Source: JBDGRJ01 sp042218115 (GTDB lineage Bacteria; Patescibacteriota; Patescibacteriia; Magasanikbacterales; UBA922). Taken from it: a stretch of 64,000 nt of DNA. The DNA lies in the NCBI GenBank assembly GCA_042218115.1, contig JBDGRJ010000002.1, positions 1 to 64,000 of the forward strand, read 5' to 3'. Position numbers and translations under genes: made by a program. Below the pieces are notes generated by a model, which searched no databases, was not told the origin of the DNA, and saw only the letters and a program-made list of their open reading frames with translations. Shown piece after piece: positions 23,095 through 34,200 of this stretch. How positions within the stretch are numbered: the stretch's first letter is position 1; each line of letters begins with the position of its first letter.

Positions 23095-26000
23095 TTACTG
23101 ATTATCCACTATGTCTCGTACTTCTTCTTTGGCTAGTTCAAAGTTTTCTTTGGCTTGCTTTATTAACTCTTCATCTCCGGTACCCAGGGCTTCTCTCAGC
23201 TGTGTTCTGGCTTCTAAAAGATTTTTTGAAACTTCAGCATCCGGGTTATTTTCTACCCAACCCCAATATTCACCCTTCAATAGATCTACATCTGTGTCAG
23301 GTATTGCATCGCTTCCAGATTCTAACATTTCTTCTAAGCCTGCATCCTCTATCAGATCTGGGTTAAAGTCACTGTATTCAAGCGAAGGGTACTCTTGTAC
23401 CAAATCTTTTATCCTCTCTCTCATGCCCTCCTGTACCGCTTGTGCTTCTTCAGGTGAGACCATATCAGTAATGCCATCATAAAATTTGTCTAATCCGGCC
23501 AACTCTCTGGTCGCTTCATTGTCAATCGGGGTTTCAGTAATACCTTCAGAGCCAAAGACTCTCTGAGCAATCTCTTCTTCGCTAAACTGAAAGCCTTCAG
23601 TTTCTAAAATTTCTGAGATGTTATAGCTTTCATCAAAGTCTATCAAAATATCATTTCTAATATCAGGGAGCCCCTCAAATGATCCGAGCTCTGTAGTCCC
23701 CTCTAGTGCCTCAGTCATCTTTTCCGATATTTCATCCGGATTCTCTATACCGACCCTTTCAGCTGCTTGCTGAGCTGCCTCCGCTCCGCCCTCTTGGTAG
23801 GCCTCTAAAACTTGAGTTTGAGCTTCGTTTATACCCTGCTCGGAAACATCCCCTGCAAAGTCTTCCTCGGAGAATAAATCTATAGCTTCTACCCCTTCTC
23901 CACCCCAGTCAAATTGTATTGCCTTACCCGTAGTTCCGGCCTCTTCTGCTTCTGTAGCGGCAGAAACCGTCTCTCCCACATCAGGTGGGGCTCCTCCAGT
24001 GATGTCTTCTGAAGACTGCCCTTCTGCTGATTCACCCCCTGCTCCACCTGTAGTTGCCCCCTCTTGGCCTATCTGACCTCCACCATTCTCAATCATTGAC
24101 ACCAGCTCATCCGGGCTTGATGGGTGAAGCTCTTCTCCACTATCATCCAGTAGATTTATATCATCACTTTCTATGAGATTATGTACGGCTTCGGGGTCTT
24201 TTACATCCATATTATCGGTAAACATATTTACTTTAAGTTCAGGCTCACCATCTTCAAATACCATACCAACAGTAGTTTCATGACCATCTCCACTGGCCAA
24301 CAGACCGAAATCTTCATATTTGAACCCTTTGGACGGATCTATACCGAATTTTTCTGATTGTAGCACTCGCCAATTGTGGATAACCTGATCATCATTCAAT
24401 CCACCCCACTTATCATGAGACTCTCGTATCTCCTCAGCTAAATTTTCCTTGCCGAACTCTTCTTGTATATCGTTCACCGCATGTAAGAACCCCTCTCCTT
24501 TCTCTACCGTACCTTCAGCTACAACTTCACTTGCAGCTGATTCACTCATCTCTTGGGCTGTTTCTCTTGCTAATTCCTCAGTTGCTCCCCCTGCAGCTAC
24601 CGCTTCTTTAGCTGATTGAGCCGCACCTTCTTCACTTCCAGCTACTGCTTCAGCCCCTCGAGAAAGTCCCCAATAAGCCAATAGGGAGCCGCCGGCTACT
24701 GAAAGCAAGCTTTGCCTTCTTTTCTCGGCAGACAACTCTTGAATTGCAGATTCTGATTTTCTCTCAGCTTCCTTAGCTCGCTGCTTATCCAAAAAGTTTT
24801 CAATCCGGTTTGCTGTTTCATTCTCTCTTCTAACCAGCTCTTGGCCCAACTTTTCATATAGATCCCTGTATCGGCTATTTTTGATCCTTTTAATTTTTCC
24901 TGAAGCTCGCTGAGCTTCTATCATACCCATCTTTTCTTCTATCCTATCCCTGCTCATGTTTTGCAGCTCATCTCTGGAAACATCCCTCAGAAGGCCTGTT
25001 TTTTCTCTTTTACTGAGAGACCACATTTCTAACAAATTGTAAGTTAAATCTTTACCACCCCCAAATCTCATTGCTCCGCCCAGGGCCACCATTCCAAAAC
25101 CAACACCGGTAGTTGCACCTACCATAAATCCACCGTAAGTTAAGGCTATAGTAGAAGCAGTTCTTACGGAAGCTGCCCGACCGAGGAACTCTCCCGCAGC
25201 ACTTAACCAGCCCCCTTCTTCATCGGGTTGTTTTTCTTTTTTCTCACCAGAAGATAAATTATAAACATTAAAGCTACCCAACCACTTCAAAACTTGGTTG
25301 GCCTTGCTGCCTACTTTCTCCAATATTCCTTGATTTTCCAGCATCTTGTCTCTTTTTTTCTCGGCTAGCTCTAGCCTCTCATCAATATCTTTTTCTATCT
25401 CACCCCCAACATACTCTGCCCTAAGCTCAAAGTACTCTTCTTCAGCCTCTTCTAACTCTCGCTTAGCTTCTCTTATTTTCTGCTGATCTTTAAATAAGCC
25501 GAAAAACTTGCCTTGCTTAGCATCTCTCAGCTTTTCTCTGGCGGCAGCGAACTTTTCTCTGGCTCGCTCTACCTCTCTTTTTGAGACAGAAGGTTCTTGC
25601 TCCTCTTCGGGTTCTCCTTCATCTCCCATAGAAACTGCCATTTCATCGAGCAGATCATTTTGGTTCTCTCTGGTCTTTCTTAAGTTATTCTTTATTTTTT
25701 CCCAGATCTGTTCTATCTCTATTTCTTGACCGTTTATTTCTACCTTATTTTTTTTGTCATCTATCTGTCTTAAATAATCTAGTGCATCCTGTGCTTGCTT
25801 TCTTTTCTGTTCACCATAATAGTTAAAGTCTGAAAATCTGGTGAGAATGCCTTGGCCAGACTCCAACAAAGTGCTATATATATCTCTTACTCTTTCATCA
25901 ATATCCACCTCCCCTTCTTCTTGTTCTCCATAATACTTTTTCATTCTAGAGGTATCTACAACTTCTTTTATTCTTTCTTGTTCCTCCTCTCCTATGACAT

Positions 26001-29000
26001 ACTTTTCACCATCTTTCTTTAGTAATCCTCTATCGACTAGTTGTTCTAAATATTCTTCGTCTATCTCTGTATTGACTGCACCTTGTTTCACTTCACTGCT
26101 GGAAACTACTATACCAGAAGAGTCAAACTCAATACCACCATCTTCAACTTTAAACTCAGTAATGCCTGAGGTCGCTATTACTTTTAGCCACTCTTCAGCT
26201 TTTTGCAGACTATCTATGTCCCAACCTTCAACATCTACACTTTCTGACTCAGAAGAAGCTTCCTCGGTAGTTTCTTCTATAGATACAAGCTCTGCAAAGG
26301 CTCTATTTTTCCTTAAATCCAGTTCATTAACCTCAAACTTTACCCTATCACCCACCTCTGCACCCTCTACGTTGACCTTAAAGCCATCCTCCAAATATAC
26401 TCTGCCGGTATCTCCTGGGCCAAGCTCTTCTACCTCACCAGTATAGGTCTCACCTTCTTCCACTGGAGTCTCATTCAATATCTCCTCAACATTTTCAAAC
26501 TTATCTATTCTGTTTCCTACTACCCAAATTTCACCCTCTGGGACCCTTTGATGCTGATCATGACCTACCAGTATACCCAACTCAACTAACCTATCAACTA
26601 CCTCATCTTCAAAATCCAGGTCGTCTTGTTCAAACTTTCCGCCCCTGTCTTCATAATGATTTTGGAGCCAGCTTAAGGCTCGGTCCAGGTCCTCGATCAA
26701 ATCCTCATTTTCGCTGTCCGTTTCCTCCCCCTCTTCGCCTTCATCTTCTGGGCTTTCTTTTGAGACTAGATTTGCCCAAGCTCTTTTAGTTCTAATATTA
26801 ACGTCATCTATATCTTCTATTTCATACTCTATTATATCTCCCATCTCAGCACCTTCTATAATTACCTCATATTCACCATGCTGTATTAGGCCTCTGCCTT
26901 GATGGTCTGTCTCGGAGACTCTACCTTCAAACTTTTGATTTAATTTTGGTATTTCATCCACTATTTCTTGAATGCTATCAAATTTGTCTATTCTGTTCCC
27001 CACTACCCAAAGTTCGTCATCAGGTATTCTATTGTCTCTTCTATCTTCTTCATTGCTTATTAGAATCCCATACTTGATTAGATCATCTATTACTTCCTGT
27101 TCAAAATCCAGATTATCTTTTTTAAATTTGCCGTTTACTTCTTCATGATTATCTTGTAGCCACTCTAGGGCTTGGTCTAAATCTTGTTCTACTTCTATGT
27201 CTGGACCAGTTTCTTGTGTTTGTTGGTTAGCCTCCCTTGTTGTCTCTGAAGGCAGTTTTGCAAAAGCAATACCTCTATCAGGTTTAACATCTTCAACTTC
27301 AAATTCCACAGTCTCACCTTTTTCAGCACCCTCTACAAATACAATAAAATTATCGGAAAAACGTGCTATGCCATCACCCTCCCTGCCTTCTTCTGTAATC
27401 TCTTTCTCGTAAGTTCTCCCCTCTTCCACAGGAGAATCATGTTCTTCAATAATATCCTCCAGACTATCGTGTCTATGCATAGTCAAACCATTGACCCAAA
27501 CTTCACCTTCGGGTACTTGACTCTTATCTTCGTTGCTCAATAAAACCCCGTAACTAATTAATTGATTCAGCAGGTCCCTGTTTATATTTAAATCTTCTTT
27601 TTTAAACTTTCCATCTACTTCTTCATAATGTTCTTTTATATAATTGAATGCACTTTGAAGGTCTTCATTAATCTCGCTAGCCTCTGGTTGGGGAGCGGAT
27701 ACTTGGTCTTCATCATAATCTCTAACCTCCTGTAATTTTACTTTAGCAAAGCCCTCTCTAACAGCTGGAGACCGGCCGGAGTTGGGTTCAAAAATTTTTA
27801 CATCCACTTTAGCGCCCACTAATTCTTCATCAAAATTATTTTTTCCAAACTCCTGTTGTAAAACATTTGTAGTTTCTGGGGTATTTTTAACAAGTAGCTT
27901 GTAATCTATATCTTCCAGCTCAATTACTCCATCGTTATTATCTATTGAGCCAATCTCAACATCGGTGAACTCTTTCCCTTCTTCTATTTCTTCGGGGGCA
28001 TTTTCAATTTCATCCAAGGATTCTAAGATTGTTTTGTAACTCTCGCTGTGTATAACCTTTTTAAATCTATCTGTGATATAGAAATTATCCTCTTCTTGTT
28101 TTATAAATTTATTTTCTATTAATTTAGAAACAAGACCATCAAGATTCTCACTTATTAAACCCCTCAACTCTTCTACTTCTACCTTAGGTTCCTTCTCTTG
28201 GTTTAGGGTCGATTGCCTAAAGAGGTTAAGTTCTAACCAATCTGAAAGCTCTTCTCTACTGGCAAATTCATCTTGAGGCAACTGCTCAAAATGATAGTCT
28301 ATGTTTGCTTCAAGCATATCATTAAGCTGTTGCTCATATTCATCTATAGTATAAGTCGCACCCTCTACTTTAATCTCCTCATTCTCTATATGCTCCTTGT
28401 GAGGGTAAATAATTTGTTTAAATTCACTGATTAAACTTGAAAGTTCGCTCACTCGTTCTCGTTCTAGTATCGGAAAGTCATTCTCGTTCTCTATATCTTC
28501 CAACTCATACTCATGCAATGATATAATATCACCCATTATCTCACTCAGTTCTTCTACCTTTCTTTCTCCCATAACCTCAGCTAACTCCGAGATAGAGAAA
28601 CCTTGCGGGTTTACAACCTCTGAGATCTCAATATCCACGAAATCACCCACCTCATAATCATTATCATCAGAAAAGACATCTTTTACGATCACATTTCTGC
28701 CATTAATTTTGACTAGCCCGTCACCAGTTTTTTCTCCATCCTCTTCCAACTCTTTCACAACCCTTTGGGTATATCTTTGGCCTTGCTCAAACTCACCGGC
28801 TTCTATGACAGGATACTCGTGTTGTTCCGGTAATATGGTGGCATAGGCTACATCATCTTGGGTATTTACTCCCGTAATTTCAATCTCTTTTGTTTCGTCA
28901 TAATCTGAAGGTATGGCATTTCGTATCTTTAAGTTAAACCCACCAAAGGTATTAAACATATTTAGTTCAGATTCTTCTTCATTATAAACCCCCTCTTTAA

Positions 29001-30894
29001 GCTCAAGCCGAAAAGTCTCGCCTTCTTCTACTGGGCTGGTGCTTTCTTTAATTTCTCCGAAGTCTTTTTCTGCTACAATCCTATATTCATCTTCTTCTAA
29101 GTCGTCATTCTCTTCTACTGATTCTAAGACACCCGCTCGCTGAAGTCTCGAGATTACTCTATCCGGAAATAAAGAAAGTTCATCCTTTTTAACTGTATCC
29201 CCTAGATTGTACTTATGGTTTTTAAGCCATCCATTTGCGAACTTAGTACTATCAATAGTTTTACCTCCTATTACCTCAGCAGAACCGTTGCTCCCGTGAC
29301 CACCAACATTCGTAATTTTTATATCTACTACATCACCCTTCTCGACCCCGGCATTTATATACACCCTATTTCCAGCAGTTGTTTCTATATAGTAATCTCC
29401 ATCTTCTTTCTTTTGTGATATCTTTACATCTCTTATAATGCTTCCTTCGGAAAACTCATTTTCTGTAATTTCTTCCCGAATTTCATTCGGTTCCGGGGCT
29501 GGTTCGGGCTCAGTGTCTGCATTTGAATCATCATTTAGTCCATCAGCCGCCTGCTCATGAAAGCGCTCACTCTCCTCAATGACCTCTTCTAAAAACTCAA
29601 GCTGGTCTTCATAGTCTTGATATGTACACTCTTCACTCAAGCCGTATTCCTCAAGAAGCAATTCAGGGTTATCATCATACTCTTCCATTTTTTGCTCAAA
29701 ATTACTTTTTTTGTTTTTTAACATTTCCAGGCCCGCTTCATCATATATTGGCTCACTATATTCATCGGGATACCTCTGAGAATCCAACTCATGAGACTGA
29801 AGCTCACCTCTAAAGCTTAAAATCTCAGAAATATCATCGGCTACAGAAAAATCCTCCTTAGCTTCCACGATTTCTTTAAAAGCATCTAATAACTCCCGGA
29901 CCTCCACTTGTCCGAGGTTATTAAACTCTACTGTGACACCATCTATATCAAAGTCTAGATCCTCTTTCTCATCTTTAGCATTTTGAAAACCTACCTCTAA
30001 TCTTTCCAACCTTAGATCATCTAAGACCTCCCTTCCTATTTTTATCTCTCCTGAAGCATCTCTAGCTAATCCTATATTTGGTAATTTACTAACTACTTTT
30101 TCAGCAGACCATTTCTCCAATTTCTCTTTTATTTCTTCCTGCTCAAAACTGTGCTCTCCGGAAGTATCTATAATGCCTTTGTCTATCCAGTCTTGCTTCC
30201 ATCCATTGCCTGAGTTGTAAATTTTCTCCTCCCAAAGCTCTTCCCAGCTCTCTTCGTCCAACTTCTCAAACTCTTCTGTAAGCACCTGTTTTATATCTTC
30301 TTTGGTAGCGCTATCTAAGTCAGCATCATACAAAGCTCTCAAAACCTGCTCTTCTGTCAAACTCACTTTAGTCAAACCCTCTTCTTCTGCATAATCTTCT
30401 ATCCGACTCAAATCTGATACGACATAGGAGTTCTCACCAGAATTGTATTCTACTCCATTATTTCTTAGCTCTTCTAGTATCTCTCTTAACTCATCCGTAT
30501 CTACTTGATTAAAATTTCTCGCAGCAAGCCCTAAATTACCAGCTACCATCTGATAGCCATTCTCTCGTTTCAGAAGCCAATCAATAACTTCAGCCTTTTT
30601 CTCAGAAGAGACAAAACCTTCTGCTTCTTCTCTAAATTCACCAGTAATTAAATCTTCTATATATTCAACGGCATCAAAGTCGTCCTCATGAGCACTCCAC
30701 AAAAAATCATCTAGTGAAATACCATGGCCATCTAAAATACCCCTTAAAGTTTCACTGACTTCCGACTCATCTATCAGACCGGAAGACTCTTTAAAAGTTT
30801 CTAAATCACTTAAAATATCCCCCTTCTCTTGAGGAGATAAATTGTTTAATTCATGTTGTATAGAACCTTTTTTATCCTCTAAATTTTCTATCAT
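23095..30894 (-). CDS. Giant (2599 aa) acidic protein with tandem TRAM-like modules and membrane segments
   Basis: Residues 1-480 are acidic and helical. About 480-1540 carry roughly seven TRAM-like beta-barrel modules, clearest near 1155-1216 (YEKEITEEGREGDGIARF, FIVFVEGAEKGETVEFEVED), 1316-1380 and 1475-1537. The last three alternate with a repeated helical unit (ALEWLQDNHEEVNGKFKKDN, then VVGNRIDKFDSIQEI), giving units of about 160 residues. A coiled-coil lies near 1765-1850, then a Gly/Ala-rich hydrophobic stretch (1905-1945, MVGATTGVGFGMVALGGAMR) and a second one (2057-2085, LLSVAGGSLLAYWGL). The last 500 residues are acidic. TRAM domains normally bind RNA in tRNA-modifying enzymes; no catalytic domain accompanies them here. 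The gene is last in its operon, 19 bases after a small partner gene. Function unknown. Confidence 0.75.
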   Translation of the reverse strand: MIENLEDKKGSIQHELNNLSPQEKGDILSDLETFKESSGLIDESEVSETLRGILDGHGISLDDFLWSAHEDDFDAVEYIEDLITGEFREEAEGFVSSEKKAEVIDWLLKRENGYQMVAGNLGLAARNFNQVDTDELREILEELRNNGVEYNSGENSYVVSDLSRIEDYAEEEGLTKVSLTEEQVLRALYDADLDSATKEDIKQVLTEEFEKLDEESWEELWEEKIYNSGNGWKQDWIDKGIIDTSGEHSFEQEEIKEKLEKWSAEKVVSKLPNIGLARDASGEIKIGREVLDDLRLERLEVGFQNAKDEKEDLDFDIDGVTVEFNNLGQVEVRELLDAFKEIVEAKEDFSVADDISEILSFRGELQSHELDSQRYPDEYSEPIYDEAGLEMLKNKKSNFEQKMEEYDDNPELLLEEYGLSEECTYQDYEDQLEFLEEVIEESERFHEQAADGLNDDSNADTEPEPAPEPNEIREEITENEFSEGSIIRDVKISQKKEDGDYYIETTAGNRVYINAGVEKGDVVDIKITNVGGHGSNGSAEVIGGKTIDSTKFANGWLKNHKYNLGDTVKKDELSLFPDRVISRLQRAGVLESVEENDDLEEDEYRIVAEKDFGEIKESTSPVEEGETFRLELKEGVYNEEESELNMFNTFGGFNLKIRNAIPSDYDETKEIEITGVNTQDDVAYATILPEQHEYPVIEAGEFEQGQRYTQRVVKELEEDGEKTGDGLVKINGRNVIVKDVFSDDNDYEVGDFVDIEISEVVNPQGFSISELAEVMGERKVEELSEIMGDIISLHEYELEDIENENDFPILERERVSELSSLISEFKQIIYPHKEHIENEEIKVEGATYTIDEYEQQLNDMLEANIDYHFEQLPQDEFASREELSDWLELNLFRQSTLNQEKEPKVEVEELRGLISENLDGLVSKLIENKFIKQEEDNFYITDRFKKVIHSESYKTILESLDEIENAPEEIEEGKEFTDVEIGSIDNNDGVIELEDIDYKLLVKNTPETTNVLQQEFGKNNFDEELVGAKVDVKIFEPNSGRSPAVREGFAKVKLQEVRDYDEDQVSAPQPEASEINEDLQSAFNYIKEHYEEVDGKFKKEDLNINRDLLNQLISYGVLLSNEDKSQVPEGEVWVNGLTMHRHDSLEDIIEEHDSPVEEGRTYEKEITEEGREGDGIARFSDNFIVFVEGAEKGETVEFEVEDVKPDRGIAFAKLPSETTREANQQTQETGPDIEVEQDLDQALEWLQDNHEEVNGKFKKDNLDFEQEVIDDLIKYGILISNEEDRRDNRIPDDELWVVGNRIDKFDSIQEIVDEIPKLNQKFEGRVSETDHQGRGLIQHGEYEVIIEGAEMGDIIEYEIEDIDDVNIRTKRAWANLVSKESPEDEGEEGEETDSENEDLIEDLDRALSWLQNHYEDRGGKFEQDDLDFEDEVVDRLVELGILVGHDQHQRVPEGEIWVVGNRIDKFENVEEILNETPVEEGETYTGEVEELGPGDTGRVYLEDGFKVNVEGAEVGDRVKFEVNELDLRKNRAFAELVSIEETTEEASSESESVDVEGWDIDSLQKAEEWLKVIATSGITEFKVEDGGIEFDSSGIVVSSSEVKQGAVNTEIDEEYLEQLVDRGLLKKDGEKYVIGEEEQERIKEVVDTSRMKKYYGEQEEGEVDIDERVRDIYSTLLESGQGILTRFSDFNYYGEQKRKQAQDALDYLRQIDDKKNKVEINGQEIEIEQIWEKIKNNLRKTRENQNDLLDEMAVSMGDEGEPEEEQEPSVSKREVERAREKFAAAREKLRDAKQGKFFGLFKDQQKIREAKRELEEAEEEYFELRAEYVGGEIEKDIDERLELAEKKRDKMLENQGILEKVGSKANQVLKWLGSFNVYNLSSGEKKEKQPDEEGGWLSAAGEFLGRAASVRTASTIALTYGGFMVGATTGVGFGMVALGGAMRFGGGKDLTYNLLEMWSLSKREKTGLLRDVSRDELQNMSRDRIEEKMGMIEAQRASGKIKRIKNSRYRDLYEKLGQELVRRENETANRIENFLDKQRAKEAERKSESAIQELSAEKRRQSLLSVAGGSLLAYWGLSRGAEAVAGSEEGAAQSAKEAVAAGGATEELARETAQEMSESAASEVVAEGTVEKGEGFLHAVNDIQEEFGKENLAEEIRESHDKWGGLNDDQVIHNWRVLQSEKFGIDPSKGFKYEDFGLLASGDGHETTVGMVFEDGEPELKVNMFTDNMDVKDPEAVHNLIESDDINLLDDSGEELHPSSPDELVSMIENGGGQIGQEGATTGGAGGESAEGQSSEDITGGAPPDVGETVSAATEAEEAGTTGKAIQFDWGGEGVEAIDLFSEEDFAGDVSEQGINEAQTQVLEAYQEGGAEAAQQAAERVGIENPDEISEKMTEALEGTTELGSFEGLPDIRNDILIDFDESYNISEILETEGFQFSEEEIAQRVFGSEGITETPIDNEATRELAGLDKFYDGITDMVSPEEAQAVQEGMRERIKDLVQEYPSLEYSDFNPDLIEDAGLEEMLESGSDAIPDTDVDLLKGEYWGWVENNPDAEVSKNLLEARTQLREALGTGDEELIKQAKENFELAKEEVRDIVDNQ

Positions 30895-30913
30895 AGATAA
30901 AAGTTTTATTTAC

Positions 30914-31222
30914 TTAAATATCAAGATCGCTGACCTTATCTTTCAATTCCTGCTTTACTTGTAGCACCTCCTGTCTTAACATATCTTCAAAATCATCTAT
31001 CTGCTCCAATAGTGAATTGACCTTCTGCTGGTTTTGGTTGTCTATAGCGTCTATAAACTCTTGTCTCTGCTTTTCTGAAAACTTGTCTATAACTTTATTA
31101 AATAACCGCTCTTGAACTAAATCGGTCGCTTTTCTTAAGATTCGTGCCTTCCTTTCATCATCCAATGACTCAATGCCTAAAATGGAAATTATATTTTCTT
31201 GTAATAAAGATTGAGAATCCAT
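30914..31222 (-). CDS. Small helical partner protein (DUF5663-like) of the 2599-aa giant
   Basis: This 102-aa, highly charged, all-helical protein has no signal peptide or membrane helix. Its second half (ERLFNKVIDKFSEKQRQEF, then MLRQEVLQVKQEL) aligns with that of the 113-aa protein encoded before the other giant (DLFNNKVVKYMSEEG, then ILSNAILQVRNMYL). Both are reminiscent of the small CPR family DUF5663; this assignment is from memory of the pattern and is tentative. The gene lies 19 bases before the 2599-aa gene, suggesting a one-to-one partnership such as a chaperone or subunit. Confidence 0.65.
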   Translation of the reverse strand: MDSQSLLQENIISILGIESLDDERKARILRKATDLVQERLFNKVIDKFSEKQRQEFIDAIDNQNQQKVNSLLEQIDDFEDMLRQEVLQVKQELKDKVSDLDI

Positions 31223-31256
31223 ATCGTAAAATTAAATATTTTAAAAATTTTTGAAA

Positions 31257-34200
31257 CTAAACTGACTCCCTAAGCTGTTCCAATTCTTCTTCTTGGGTTT
31301 GTTGTAGCCTCTCTTTCATCAAGACCAACTCTGCTGCTACTTTATTCAGTTCTTTTAAGTCCTCTATTCTCTGCTCAATCTGTTCTTGATCCTCCAGCTC
31401 ACTAATAGCATTTACCTCGCTTTCTATTTTTTCTTTTACTCCCGCCAATGCACCTCCTCCTTCCAAAACAAACTCAAGCCCCTCTTGAAGTTCTCCATCA
31501 CTGCTGTCTTCTCGCATATCCAAAGCTTGCAGATAAGCAAACTCAGTCTGAAGGCTGTCAATATTTCCATTCCACTCCTCGGATCGGTTGATCATATCAC
31601 CAAATCTATCTCCAAATTCTCCTCTCTCCGGCATCTCAACATCATATATTTCATCTAACTCCTCTTTAAACTCACCGTCCTCATTTATCACTAATATATC
31701 TTCAAGCTCTTCAAATCTATCCCCTCTTTCTTGTTCAATATCTTCTACGGTCTCCATCTCCATCATCTCTTCCTTTACTGCAATAACAGTTCTAAAATTC
31801 TCATTGAACTCACCTATATCTACATCAGCACCTGCCTCCATTGTGTCGGGGTGATTATTAAACAACCAAGTCTCTTTCATCTGCTCCAACTCAGACAAAG
31901 TGAAATCAGAAATTCTCGCATCTTCTTCCAAGTTGAGCTCCTCTTTAACGTATTGCCAAGCCTCTTGAAATTCTTCGCTATTTTCCAGCTGATCCTCATA
32001 AATTTCCACAGCTGTTTCTTCACTTTCTTCGGCCTGCATCATAACCTCTTTAGGTACTGGAAGACTTTCGGGGCTACCTTCTACCTTGGTTAATGCGGAG
32101 GTAGGTCTTTTTATAGGAAGCTTATCTTCCTGTCCGGTAGGTGGTGGAGGAGTTGGCCCCGGACCATCAGTAGTGGTTCCTCCGCCTCCGCCGCCACCTT
32201 CATCATCATCGTCTGTCTCTTCTCTTTGTCTCCTCTCAGGTTCTATACCCGCTCCCACTTTTTCTCCGGAATGAGGATAAATATCGAAAGCAGGAAATAC
32301 ATTCGGGCCATCTTCAGCAGTAGGCTCAGTGAGAGTTACTTCATTCATATAGCTATTTACAGTCTCCGCAGCCATTTCAGCTGATACAGCTGAATCCGGA
32401 GTTCCTTGTCCTTGTACAGATGAGTAGATTAAAGCTTTATCACCTTGAGCTTGATCAGAACCATGTTCAACAATCTCCATCAGATCGGCTTTCAAAACAG
32501 CCTCACCACCTGGCCCTTCTTCAAAGCACATATCATATGCCGGGTGGCTTTTAGGTATTTCTACTGATCCATCCGCATCGAAAGGAATCTGAAAACGTTC
32601 TGCTCCAGAAGCTTCTTCTGGTCTAATCTCCAAGAACATCCTTCCTTCACTTAGTGCTTCATTGGGTTTACCAATAATATCAGAGGGAAAGTCAGTTTGA
32701 GAGCCTGCTATCTGTTCTCCCTGGGCATTGGTGGCAAATTCTTCCATATCGATCTTAAACTCAATATTTCCCTGACCATCAAAGCCGCTCTCAGATACTC
32801 CCCCCCAGTAGCTTCTCAACTCATTAAAATCATAAGTATCAGGAGTCTCATTTCCTAACCAAATTTTATCGGATTGATCAAGTTGATACACATCAGACAT
32901 TTTATCTGATAGCTGGTCCATTTTGTCTGCTGCCGGTACTTCACTCATCTCCCATCCACCCATGATACTTTGTACATTTTCACTCATACCACCTTGGGGC
33001 ACAATCCCCTCGGAACCAAGACGGTTAATGGTTTTTTGAGTTAGGGCCCCTGTTTTATGATTAAAGTCTAGTGGAACTTGATCACCTTCCGGAGTGAACA
33101 GCTCGGCCTCATGAGAGCCGGAACTGGGCTGAATATTAAAACCTTCAGGTAGATTTATATTTAATTCACCACCACTCAGCTGCATGGTTTGTGAATGATC
33201 GGGCGCCAGATAATTTATAGAGTCTTTTGCCCCACTTATCCAATCACCCATAGAATCCAATACACTCGCTGCTACAGTCTGATTTTCTCCCTGCTCCCAG
33301 CCTGCGATAAAATCGAATACACCTTGAGTTTCTGGTTCGCTAGTCCAACTTACTGCATTGGATCCTTCCCAACCCAGCTCTGCCGTCTCTGCCAGTGCGG
33401 CACCGCCGATCATACCAAAGGTGCCTGCTGCCGTAGCTTCTCGTAATGCCTTTTGTCTACGATAACTATCGAAGTGTTCTTGCAGTTCTTGCTCATACTC
33501 TGAATAGGCGGGTAAGAATCGCTCTTGATATCTGTGTTCTATAGTTTGATCGATTGTGTCAGGAGCTATGTTATGTTTTTCTTTTAAGCCTTGTTTGATT
33601 TCAGCTTTTAATACCATCAAATTTGCATGAATATCTTCAGTTTCTCTGGCTTGATAATTAATCATATTTCTGTTTTCGTCACGCTCGAATTTCTGTCTGT
33701 TTTCTATCTCAGCTAACTGCTCCATTACTTGTTCCAACTCTTCGTCAGACAGGTCACCTCGAAGCTCAAAGCTATCGTCTTTACAATATTCAGTCTGAAA
33801 CCTGTCTACAAAATTTTCTGCATTTAGCATTTCTAATGAAAACTGCTCCAGCTCTTCTCTGAACTCCTCCTCTTCAACAGTCTCTTCCCCTCTAGCTTTT
33901 GCCTCCTCAACATAAGCTTGTTGTTCTTTTAACCTTTTAGAGGATTCAAAATATTTACCTACTCCAACACCAGCACCAAGCCCAACCAGACCTCCTACTG
34001 CTGAGCTAGCTCCGTAAGCGGCTCTTTGGCCTAAAAATCCTGCAGCTCCTGCTGTAGCTCCAACTACACTCGCTGCATTAACCGGAACTTTTTCTGCAAT
34101 TTTTGATTTTTGTACCGCATCCACCATCTTGTCAAGCGCTCCATACTCTTCTTCCGCTTCCCGTTTAAATTTAGAAGCGGCTTCACCGATGGTGACATCC

